DNA of 64,000 bases from Tieghemiomyces parasiticus. Taxonomy: Eukaryota > Kickxellomycota > Dimargaritomycetes > Dimargaritales > Dimargaritaceae. The translations under genes and the position numbers were made by a program. Below the pieces are notes generated by a model. The model had not been told where the DNA came from and searched no databases. It was given only the letters and a program-made list of their open reading frames with translations. The stretch is from the NCBI GenBank assembly GCA_027575765.1, contig JANBPT010000077.1, positions 1-64,000 of the forward strand, in the 5' to 3' direction. Below, piece by piece: positions 50,501 to 60,600 of this stretch (position 1 is the first letter of the stretch; every line of letters begins with the position of its first letter).

Positions 50501-50916
50501 CGAGGTCTGTGTAATGAACAATAAAATAATCCAATAATTAGTGGGGTGTTCTTGTAATGGTTATTTTTTGTTGAGATAGCAAAGGGTACAGGGTTGGGTT
50601 GAAGATGAGTAACGGCTGAGATGAACTGCGGTCGGACATCCTTGCTATCGACAGCAGGCTGGAGTATGACTGGCGATCGGTGGCTGTCGAGGCCTGGATT
50701 TCAGCTACCACATATACGACGCCTGTCTGGGATAAGGTTGGGGGCCAAGAGAGAGCCGCCTGACCCATAAATACACGATGCGCTGATCTACGAAAAGTCA
50801 ACATGATGGCTATACATATATTCCACGCTGACGCGCTAGCACGGTTATCTGTTACTAGGCAGAAAAAAGGAGAAGTATGAACAATTAGCATCCAGTCAAG
50901 CCAAAAAGCTTCACAA

Positions 50917-50926
50917 AAGAATTAAA
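50917..50926 (-). terminator. Pol III T-run downstream of tRNA-Gly
   Basis: On the minus strand a run of at least four T residues lies within about 15 nt of the tRNA 3' end, as expected for RNA polymerase III termination. Exact boundaries are approximate. Confidence 0.5.
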
Positions 50927-50930
50927 AGTG

Positions 50931-51001
50931 TGCGCAGACGGGGAATCGAACCCCGGTCTATCGCGTGGCAGGCGATAATTATACCACTAAACCATCTGCG
51001 C
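50931..51001 (-). tRNA. tRNA-Gly (anticodon GCC)
   Basis: The minus strand from 51001 folds as a complete 71-nt cloverleaf: acceptor GCGCAGA pairing with TCTGCGC plus discriminator A; D-arm with box A like TGGTTTAGTGGTA; anticodon stem ATCGC/GCGAT around loop CTGCCAC (anticodon GCC); T-arm CGGGG-TTCGATT-CCCCG containing box B. No intron. The sequence closely follows the yeast tRNA-Gly(GCC) pattern. Just downstream the minus strand has TTTT (complement of AAAA near 50922), a Pol III terminator. It is transcribed away from the DUF4604 gene. Confidence 0.97.
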
Positions 51002-51024
51002 TTCACATAAAATCTATTTTCTAG

Positions 51025-51030
51025 TATAAA
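51025..51030 (+). promoter_or_regulatory. TATA box of the DUF4604 gene
   Basis: TATAAA lies 177 bp upstream of the ATG at 51207 and 23 bp from the 5' end of the divergent tRNA gene, in an A/T-rich stretch. Confidence 0.5.
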
Positions 51031-51206
51031 TTAAATAAAGCTAATTTATATGTCTTTGATTGCACGTACTGGCCAGCTCTCACCAGTCCCAAGTCCTTAG
51101 GTACCACTGTTTATTTATGTCCACCTGTTACTTTGTTTTAGCCGGAGAACTTCTTAGCTCATTATTGCAATGTTACTTTCCCTGCATTCAACGTCTTACT
51201 TTCACC

Positions 51207-52025
51207 ATGCCACCTAAAAAACTCACGCCGTACCAGTTTAAGTCGGGTTTACAGTTCAAGCATGAGATGCCCTCCTTTCTTAAGTCCATGTACAGTGAGG
51301 TCGGTGTTGCCCAACCCCATCGCAATGCCTCACGCGGTGCTGACGATGACGACGACTGGGATGCCGATCCTGTACCTGTCACCCTACCTGGTGCGAGCAA
51401 GTCAATCAGCGATCCGGCCAACCGTGACGCTTCCCAAGGCGACGGGACCGATGAGGAAGATGACGGCGGAGTGGACGACGACGACCTACCGCAAATCGAC
51501 GTGGACCTGAGCGATTTGCCTCCCGCGGAGGTGGCCGCTTACCTCGAGGCACGGAAACGTGCTCGCGCGGCTAAGCGGAAGAAGTCCGACGTTGGGGCTG
51601 AAACTGAGGAGCCAGTAGGTAAGCTTGTTAGCGAATTAGATCTTGTTAATTACAACGTGCGGCTGGTTTTAGCTGTGTTACTGCATCTTAAAGGAACAGT
51701 CATCCGCCTTCGTCTTTGTGCGAATGGGAATGTGCATCTTACTAATTTTTGTTGAAACTCCTGTTATATATACATACAATTACTTTACTACACCCCGCCC
51801 ACGGCAGCTGACCACAGTGATGATGGCGGGCCGTCCCAGGTCGTTTTCCGGCCGAAGAAGTCCCGGAGACCTACATCAGAGCGACCTACGAAGGTCAGCG
51901 CCTCCTCCGAAGTGAACGCTGGCGACAAACCAACGACAGAAAAGCGTCAAGCAAAATCGAAACGGACCAAGAAATCCGGCAAAGCTGCTAACCTCCACCA
52001 GCTCTCTTTTGAGGAGGAGCTGTAA
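51207..52025 (+). CDS. DUF4604-family protein (KIAA1143-like), two exons
   Basis: A 209-residue, highly charged and probably disordered nuclear-type protein of the conserved eukaryotic DUF4604 family; molecular function is not established. Exons 51207-51618 and 51808-52025 are joined by a 189-nt intron (GTAAGC...GGCAG, with TACTAAT-type and TTACTAC branch candidates). Splicing in phase 1 restores one frame. Family hallmarks: N-terminal KKLTPYQFKSGLQ and EMPSFLKSMY; an acidic middle (DDDDDWDADP at about 48-57 and an Asp/Glu cluster near 80-100); a basic stretch KRARAAKRKK near 120; SQVVFRPKK just after the intron (human relatives have IIYRKP here); and the C-terminus LHQLSFEEEL, matching the family's LLSF-acidic ending. 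An in-frame upstream ATG exists at 51117, but its added residues are not family-like, so 51207 is preferred. Confidence 0.88.
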
Positions 52026-55000
52026 AACTATCGCTTATTATTCGTCCTTAGTCCTATGTACATTAAAGCCTTATCAATTGGGCTACTGAAAGTCCGCATA
52101 GCCCACATATAGTCACATAGTCCAAGTCGCAGCCCGAGGACCGGGCAGTAGCCAGTATTGTCAATTATGTGAACCTAGATGCCGTACTAGATAATCGAAC
52201 GCGCTCAGGCTCTACCTATGTTCGACTCGGGTGGGACGCCGTCGGAGCTTAGTCAACGAAAGCCTATAAAAAATGATGTTCGGTACCATTAATCGTCCTG
52301 TACCAATAATGTGACTAACCTTAGTCGCTACTGCTGTATACAATACGTTGGCACTATGGCTGTGTATGAGAAGAGGTGTAACCGATCTGAATTTAGGCTA
52401 ATGGACACTTCACCACTACCGTACCGCGACTTTCCCCTAAAGTTAAATTCGTGACACCAACTCTCCCACTCTATACAGTTAATAAACAAGTACTATATCC
52501 CGGAATCAACCGGCGGTAACCGAGTAGGAATCGCTAAACCAGTAAACGGTGTCCTACTCAGCTGTCAATATAGCGTCGTACAGGGCAGAAGCTAGTGTGA
52601 GACCGGTTCTCTTTTAGACTGGCCATCAAGCAGTGACGTTGATTTGACAGGCCATCTAATTTCTAGTTGGATCGATGTGCTATGTACTACGCTTCGCGCG
52701 CGCCCAGAATCATCATTGTGACGAATCGTCCAGGTCGCCGTCCAATATTTCCGGGCATATTTTTTTTTTAAGAGGGAAGGTGGGAGGAGGAATGTGTACC
52801 ATCTTGACAGCTTGGGGACGGCTGCACCTTTGTATTGTCCCCCCCTCCTCCTCCCCCCCTCCACACACCTTGGTGGTACAGACTTGTCCGTCAAATCGTC
52901 AGGCTCATCTTTCTCTACATTGTACCGGTCTAGCCAACCTCGTAGGCGATGTTATTCAAGATGCGATTGATTTTTTTTTCTATAGCGCTAGGCTCTTTGA
53001 TTTCGTGGCCGTCGACCACTTGGCCTCGGCTGCTTGGGGCCGATGACTGTAGGATAATAGCGGGCATACCCACTATTCGTTTGGCTAGGAAACAGATGAT
53101 GGATTGAAACCATGGCCCTTCGTTATCGCCCTACACCCAACTAGCAACCAAAAAAAAAATAACGGTCCTTCGTCGTCTTGATGGCGTCGCAGCGTTTCGA
53201 TCCGTATCTTATTCATCGCTACAATTTATCCATTCTTTCCCTACTTTTTTTTATTCAACGATCAGGAGTTCAATCTCTCTTATTACTGAGTGGTGACCCC
53301 TCCGTTGACAATGTCCAACTGTACCATAGTTCGGTACCTGCTCTTTCGCAGTGTCTCATCCAGGGTCGTCAGTGCACCAACTCGTCGCTGATAATGGTGC
53401 CATTGTTTATTTAAATGAGGGTACTTTATCCTAATATGGTCCGTGTCTACTATCGTCGAAATGACACATGCTCTCAACTTGGCGCAACCACAGCTAGTAG
53501 CCTCGATATCGTACCTGAGGGGCGGGGGTATCGAATAGAAGGGAGGTAGAAGGGGGAGGGTTCTGTCCGCGTGGTAGCGATTTGCTTACCTACTCAATCG
53601 GTCCCTGGGGGAGGAGGAAGGCTAGAAAGAGCTGGCATTCTTGGCAGACTTTGGTGGCTTATAGTGGACAGCTAGGATGATATCATGAAAGAGGAGATAT
53701 CCTAGGAAGTAGCGGGAAAGGACCCCCTATGACACATTACATCTAAGGAAGAGGCGAGTGCGGCCGCTTGTACTAATCATCAGGTTCTAGTACACAGGAG
53801 AGAGGGGGGGTTAAACGCGCGCTATTGATCCCTCTGGTTACACCGGTTCCCAACCTGGTCCCATTCAGCACCGTTATCGCAGGCCCCCTCGCCCATCACC
53901 CCCGGACGGTTCGCTATCTGCGAATATCGTATGATGCCCCACCGCGCAGACTCAACTCACGTTTGAAAATTAGCCACACTTTGATAGTAGCAAACTAGTC
54001 CTGCGTACCACATCGGAGTGACAACTACCTACTGGGCCTACCTTGTGTATGGGAGGCAGCAATCTACTACTCATACGTTGGTCGGAGGGAAGGATCCGTG
54101 ATTTTTCTCAGCGCTCACCTGTGCGTTGCCATCATGAAGGTGGCACTTCTCGTAATCTATTCCCAACCCCCCTCCTATCTAGACCACCCGCCGATTACCC
54201 ACTGGTGCTGGTGCGAAGCCCCGGCGTCAGTGGATCTCGTTGCTATCCATCATGTTTCCTATTTTGCACACGACGCCCTCCCCCTGTAGTCGACGCGTAT
54301 TCTTAATCAGCCAGGCCGACCCTGTACTCCACTACAGTAGCAAAGGTTGGTCAATCCGCCGGCCATGACGATTGCTTTGCCGATCATGATCTATCACTCT
54401 CTACCTCCACACAGTCTTATTTTCTGCCCGTTATGGCTATTTGTTGCCCCCCCTACCTTACCCGTACCTGGCAAAAGCGATAGACCGATCGCCATAGTCT
54501 AGCCGATCTTCTTCATAGCCATCGAGACTTCCCTCCGCCCCTGATGACGATCTCATTGAGATATGTATATATCCTAACTTAACATTATGATCCCAAAATT
54601 ACGAGCCGGGAGGGGCTTTACAAGGAGAGTGCTGATTTGACAAAGCCCCGGCTAGCCGTCCCAGACCGGTGCAGATCGCTCGAAAGTAATTATACAGAAG
54701 TATGGACAGTAGTAGGAATGTATCTATGGTGGCCCGAGTGAAAGATCAGGACACGGTCTGTAGAGGTTGGGGTGTGATATTAGGGGAAGGTGTGTCAAAC
54801 AGCGGACCATCCGTTCGAAAGAAGGCAGGTAGGGGTGGAGGGGGGCTGTGTAAAAGCAAGAGATGATGTGATGATTCGGGAAGAATGATGGTGAGGGAAA
54901 GGTGGGGGGGGGTGGTTGACACAATCCCAGACCGCACTGGTGCACAAGTCGCTCTTGACATCCTCCTACGCTCATGCATTTGTCATTCTATTTTTACCTC

Positions 55001-56448
55001 ACTCGAGATACTGGCAAATTCGGCACGTATACATACATTTCTATTGCCATTAAACGGATGCCTATCCTTAGTCGCCAACAACGATGGGGGGGGTGATGGT
55101 GGAAGGGAGGAGGCTACTTTGTGCGTAATTTAAAGCCAGGAGTCCATATAAGGACTTAATGGGTAATAGTGTTGAGCGTGGGCGGGCACAGAAACTCATA
55201 CGCCGTGATTATCTCTAGGGTCGCTTAAAATAAGGCTATAGTGTGATGGAAACGGAGAGCGCCCCGCTACATCCGACCCCACTCGGCCTGACAGACTGCA
55301 AGTTACCACAGAGGAGAGGGTAAGTGCCCTCCCACCCGCTTGGGTATTCCCCCAACGTATTCAGAAGGCTTGGCAACTGATTCTCTATTCCGTTTACCAT
55401 ACGTCTTTATATGCAATTGTTTATTAATACATCTTCCGTTATCACCACACGACTGTATGTACCATAAACCCTAATGCGCAACTGCTTCGTGATTATTAAC
55501 CTCGACCGGAGCCGAACCGGTACAACTAGTCCGTTAGTCAGCATGAATTACAGCAAGTTTCCTGAGATGCATTGTCGATGGTGATAACACCACGCATACC
55601 GCTGCTTATTAGCTGTCAAGCAATCGGGAAGGCCAACATGCCAACGTGGGCATCTACAGTGTGCAGCAGTTGATAAATATTTATTATATACAGGGGGAGC
55701 CACCACTCTAACTCAATTGACAGTTCTCCCGCGACATGGCAAGGTGAAAGGGTGCCGGGGTATTGAGAGAACGAGTACAAGGGTCTCACGCATGAGTGAG
55801 CAACCAAAGTGGTACTGGCGGGCAACAAACGGCCGATCGGACCCAACAAGCGCGGGAATGGTCGGGCGTGTCACGATTGCCGAGGAGTATTTTTTTCTTT
55901 TTGGAAGAGGAAGAGTAGAAGTGAGCAAGTCGATAGTAGTGCGATTGGGTATCGGGAGGCGACGGGACGTGGAGAAATGAATGGTCATAAGGAATGAACC
56001 CGGAAGGGCCGGGCTGGGGGGAGAGAGGGAAAAAGACGGCCGCAGGGAGAAAGAGTGATGCAAAAGGGCTAAATGGAAGTAGTGGGAAGACGGCAAATAG
56101 TGGCGCGCCGACGGAAGGGAGGCGGGTATCACAGTGCTTCGGGGGTCGGGAGCGAGAGATTGGTGATACAGCGACGAATAAATAATATATGTAAAAGAGA
56201 AGGTCGCTATAATAGGGGGGCAAGATAGGTCGGGCAAGAATTCAATGTACAAAGGTGCGGGTATGAGATTATCGAATGATGTAGGTTTGGCGGAGGGGAG
56301 AAAGGCCAGGCAGGGTCGGCCGTAGCTTGAAGGGGGTGGGAGGTATAGGTATAGCCGTAATGAAGAGCTACTAGAATGGCGGGTCAGGGACCGCTAAACG
56401 ATTTCGTCGTGAAATGAATCAAATGGAGGAGGCTCCAAAAAATAATAA
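52026..56448. other. Intergenic region, 4.4 kb, no supported gene
   Basis: It contains the 3' flank of the DUF4604 gene and the 3' flank of the convergent kinase gene. Several short poly-A/poly-T and poly-C runs occur. Open frames are short and unrecognised. A T-arm-like hairpin at 55505-55521 is not part of a tRNA. Confidence 0.6.
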
Positions 56449-57642
56449 TCAGGCAGCGCTGGACAGGTCAGCGGGGACCTCGTGGGCGTGGTAGACACAG
56501 AGCCCCGGTTGGCAAACCTGGATACTCTGGAACCATGGGGTGGCCATGACGGAAGGAACGCTGGGGCGTTCGTTGGGATTGAGGGCCAGCATGTGCGCCA
56601 GGATGGGCACCACTTCGGGCTGGTGGGGCAGCATACGCTGGAGGATCGGGCGCGGGTGGCGGGTGAAGAGGGCAAAATTGGGGTCTGCGAGGGTGGCGCG
56701 GTCCCAGGGAAAGTGCTTGGTACACATGGCGATGTAAATGATGGCGAGGGCCCAGACGTCGACCTTTCGGGCGTCGTAAACAGTGACGCCACCGTTGGGA
56801 CCGGTCGCAAACAGTTCCGGGGCCATGTAGGTGTCCGAGCCGCAGGTACCCGTGGCTAGGATAGCCGAAGTGTGCTGTTGCTGGGGGTCATACTTGGGGT
56901 GTGAGGTGGTAGCGCAGCCGAAATCGATCACCTTGACCACGCCGTCGGATGTAATGCACACATTGTCCAGCTTGAGGTCGCGGTGGGCTACCCGGCGCTG
57001 GACGTGGAGATAGTAGAGCCCGTGAACCAGCTGGGCAAAGTAGCAGCGCACTTCGGCAAGGCCCAGGTTGCCACCCTGGACCAGAGTGAACAGGTCCAGC
57101 GGGCAGTAATCCATGACCGAGTAAAACACACCGTCGTCCTCTTGGAAGTAGTCGTAGTTGGCGATCACATTGGGGTGGTCGAAAGTGCGGGTAAGGGAGG
57201 CTTCGTGAAGGACTTGGCGCACGTAGCGCTGAGCCCGGTTGGTGGACTGCAGGACGGCAGACGGGATGACCAGGCGCTTGACGGCCAGTCGGTTCGAGTC
57301 GTCGCCGGAGGGGCAGTGTAGGGACACCACGCCGTTGGTACCGGCACCGAGACACCGTAGGGCCGGGCCATATACACTGGCGGCATAGCCGAGAGGACGA
57401 CGGGAAATGACCGAGACCGGGGCGGGCGAGGTTGATGGCGAACGACGGGTAGGCGAGGCCGGTTCCGAGGAGCGGGTCTTGCTGCTGGTCCGGCTGCGCT
57501 GGAACCACTCGGCCAGGTGCGAGAGTGGGCCCGAGGGCGAGGCCTCACCGCTCAGTTTGGGGCTGGCATCGAACGAGTCGCGATCGCACAGCGTCGAGGT
57601 GGGCGAGATTTCACCGGCGTAGGCGAGGGAAGCGGCCGACAT
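56449..57642 (-). CDS. Ser/Thr protein kinase, paralogue of the 43.2 kb kinase (HAL4/SAT4-like)
   Basis: A 397-residue single-exon kinase. A Ser/Pro-rich N-terminal tail (about 1-90) leads into the kinase domain (about 92-370). Motifs: G-A-G-T-N-G loop at 99-104; Lys122 in LAVKRL; MDYCPLDLFTL; HRDLKLDNVC with catalytic Asp222; IDFGC with Asp240; CGSDTYMAPELF with APE at 274-276; KVDVWALAIIYIAM. It shares VMxYCPxDxF, HRDLKLDNVC, DFGC and HFPWxxAxxxDPNF with the other kinase, so the two are duplicates that have diverged mainly outside the catalytic core. An insert between DFG and APE (roughly 246-265, with a QQQ run) is longer than in the paralogue. The frame stays open upstream to a GTG at 57696, but ATG 57642 is the first ATG and gives a tail comparable to its sister. 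All catalytic residues are present. Confidence 0.93.
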   Translation of the reverse strand: MSAASLAYAGEISPTSTLCDRDSFDASPKLSGEASPSGPLSHLAEWFQRSRTSSKTRSSEPASPTRRSPSTSPAPVSVISRRPLGYAASVYGPALRCLGAGTNGVVSLHCPSGDDSNRLAVKRLVIPSAVLQSTNRAQRYVRQVLHEASLTRTFDHPNVIANYDYFQEDDGVFYSVMDYCPLDLFTLVQGGNLGLAEVRCYFAQLVHGLYYLHVQRRVAHRDLKLDNVCITSDGVVKVIDFGCATTSHPKYDPQQQHTSAILATGTCGSDTYMAPELFATGPNGGVTVYDARKVDVWALAIIYIAMCTKHFPWDRATLADPNFALFTRHPRPILQRMLPHQPEVVPILAHMLALNPNERPSVPSVMATPWFQSIQVCQPGLCVYHAHEVPADLSSAA

Positions 57643-60600
57643 TGCGCCAACGGAAACTAACAGGGTAACGGAGGGGGGAGATGGAATGGCGTGCACCAGC
57701 GAATGTGCGAGGGCGGTGGTCTATAAATAATGGGGGGGTTTACGAGGCGATGATCGGGACGTAATTCGTAGGGGGGTCCGGCAAACTGGTGACCGATGGA
57801 TGGAGGATAAGGAAGTTGGAAGGCTGGGCCGGGTCGAATAGATATTTTAAGGCGCCAAGGTTCACCGACGGCATAGAGTGGAGGGAGGTGAGTGATTAAC
57901 GTCAAACCGGAAATCTAGGGTTTTCGTTCGAGATACGGTGGGTTAGAGACGCACAGCGCGGAGCGTCGGGGTAATCAATTGCCACGAATAAAGGTGGGGA
58001 GTGTGTGCGGATGACACTTCATGTAAAGAATCGATGCAGGAGGCCGGAGGCAGCCAGAAACAGTAGATAAGGAAGCGGAGTACGGAACGTTAGGGAGACT
58101 GACGGTGTGGTCGAGTATAGGCACGAGGAAGGAAGTGTGGAAAACCAATTCAGACTAGGCTAGAGTAGCTGCAGCTGGGGAGAGAACAAGGGAGGTGGGT
58201 AAAGTCCAAGGGGTGATGGTGATATTGCAGGTCGCCGACAGTTGGGGCGCACTGGGGGGTTTAAATACTTTGGTCCAGTGCGATGCGGCAGGGCCTACCC
58301 ACAGTCGACGGATTGGCAAGGGGGAAGGGTGTTGGCCGGGAGGACGAGAAACGAGAAAAACCGGTCGTGAAGGGCCGGCGAGGCGGGTGAATGGGTAAAA
58401 TAAAATAAAAAACTGCCGCGGCGAATCTGGAGAGAGGCTGGGTGGGGGAATAAAGAGGACCGTATGGAAGGTAGGACAGCCGGTAGATACGGGTAGATAG
58501 ATGGGAAAATCGGCCGATAGGCGTCGTCTGCTCGCTGCCGCCTATCCCTCCCCTCCGTTCCGCCTGCAAACAGCGCCCCGTAGTGCAGCGGAGTTTTAAA
58601 TCCCACCCGGCAGTTCGGGTGGCTTGCTAGAACGGTGGCAATGAGGCGGAGGAGAAACCAAGGGTGCGCGTGCGGTCCGCCACAGGTTTATCCACCGCCT
58701 CGAGTTCACAGGCGGGTTGGATCCTACTACCTGTCCGCACAAGCGGTATTAATCCCGGCCTGCACGTACCCTTCCCCTATCGACTCACTGTTCCGTGGAC
58801 TGGGCAGCTTGACAGATTCGAGCGCCGATGGTGCGGGTGGACTGGGAGAGCGCGCGCACTGAATCTTGTCGGTACCACACTGCACAGGCGGCGGGCTACT
58901 GAGTAAGAGTGAGTGACGAACCCACCCTTCGCGAGCCAGCCAGAGTGAGGTTTTGTGAGTGGCAGTCGTTATTCAAGGGAGTGCGGAACAACGGACAAAC
59001 GGAAATCTAGCAGGGTGTATCGACGACTGGCCGTAGTCGCCAAGGCCGGGGGGTGTCACAATCGAATGGCCGAAGCATCTTTACGCCCTTTAACGGCTCA
59101 CACGGCCGGGGGCAATGGCTATAATTTGACCGCCCCGACGACCTTTCCTGGTGCCCGACCGGTCTACCGTCTAGCTACCTGTGTCACGTCTGGCGGGCTT
59201 GGCGAGTGGAGGATGGTAACGTATTACTCTCCTCTCCTTTTTTTTTCTCACAGGCCCAGCCGCTGACCGTTCTCCTCCTTAGCGCACTGCTGGTCGCCTG
59301 GGATCATTGTGTTACCTACCACCTGCCTAATCAGGCCGCCCGTTCGCCAATGACTATACGACATAGCCGACGTGTCCGATAGATAGGCGGGCCGGAATGG
59401 ACGCACCCTCACGGGTACAGTCTTTACTGCGTCGCGGCTAGAGGATAATTCATGACGCCGTTTCCTCTCCTCGCCCCGGCCGGAAGACGGCGACGGGAGG
59501 GCATGGGCAGAAGAGCCGTGTCGCCTTGCACCAAACAAAGCCGACCAAATATCCCGGTTTATCCCTGGGTTCCCCCTCCCTCTCCGCCTTAACTCGGTTG
59601 AATTACTTTGACCAGCCTTATTTTTGGCCGCCCCTCTGAAGCCGGGGCACAGCATTGACCAGTTCGCACAAGGAGGCGGTGACGGTGGTTTGGGTTCTTA
59701 CCACCGTTGCCACTGACGAACGGGAGACAATTGGAACGGGATTCCTTCCCCGACCACAATGGCACCCACCCCGTAAGGCCGCCTTTATGGCTAAATATCG
59801 TCATCAACTGCAGTACCGTGCAGAACGCTGCCCTCGGGACTCGGCAGAGAACGCAGTCAAGGTCGAGGGCGAAGGGGGGGAGGGTCATTGCACCGTGACT
59901 ACGCTGACCTAATACACGTCCTCCCCTCGCAAGTACTGACCCCCGTGGGGGTCACCGCGGCCCGGACGGGATCCACTATAGCCATCACCCTTATCCACCC
60001 ACACTCTACCTTCACTTTCGTCAATCGTACTGGCACAGGCCAGGCCCATCACGACATATCCACCCCGTCGAGATCGTGGAACAGGGCCTGGCCAGTGTGC
60101 CGTTAGGATACGCCCAAGTGGCCAATCCTTGGCCCTTTACTATGTATGATCTTCGCCCGTTCCCAAAAGGATGGGGCCGGTCTATTAAAATGCGACGGGG
60201 ATGGGTGGGGAGGGGAGTCATGGTGACGCTGTCTGGGACCTGCGCTACCCAGGAAGGTGAGAAAAAGGGCTAGGCCCAGTTGGTCAGCTGCGCAATACAG
60301 GGCGCCCGCATTTGGAATGTGGACGATTATCCGCCGCGGTCCTTAGTAGTCCCTTGAGACGCGCAACTTGGGGGACTCCCATCACTCGAGATATATTTCC
60401 GTAAGCTTACATCTCACCCGTGACCTGTTGATTGTACGTGGGGGACCTTCGCTTTATCTGTACGCTTAAAGTGCGGCTGTAGGGACATGTTTTGCACCGG
60501 CCGGCATGATATGAAACTAGGCCCTTATTGGCCACTGTGGTGGGCGGCTAAAAATATCGGGTACCGGTGGCGTTGCAGGGTCTGGCGGACGCGATGAATC

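Larger units (their letters stand above)
44513..50930. other. Intergenic region, 6.4 kb, no supported gene
   Basis: The first few hundred bases are the C/T-rich 3' flank of the kinase. After that only short unrecognised frames occur. A (GT)n run lies at 45640-45654 and a G14 tract at 47544-47557, the longest homopolymer I noticed on this side. From about 48.5 kb on, the sequence becomes more A/T-rich approaching the tRNA. Confidence 0.6.

Noticed and set aside
51117..51206. Upstream in-frame ATG of the DUF4604 gene
   Set aside because: The extra 30 residues are hydrophobic and unlike the family, whose N-terminus matches the ATG at 51207.
55505..55521. T-arm-like hairpin (ACCGG, 7-nt loop, CCGGT) on the minus strand, possible tRNA
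   Set aside because: No matching acceptor strand, D-arm box A or anticodon stem can be built around it.
57643..57696. N-terminal extension of the second kinase from a GTG codon
   Set aside because: An ATG at 57642 is available and gives a tail like that of the paralogue; GTG starts are rare in fungi.
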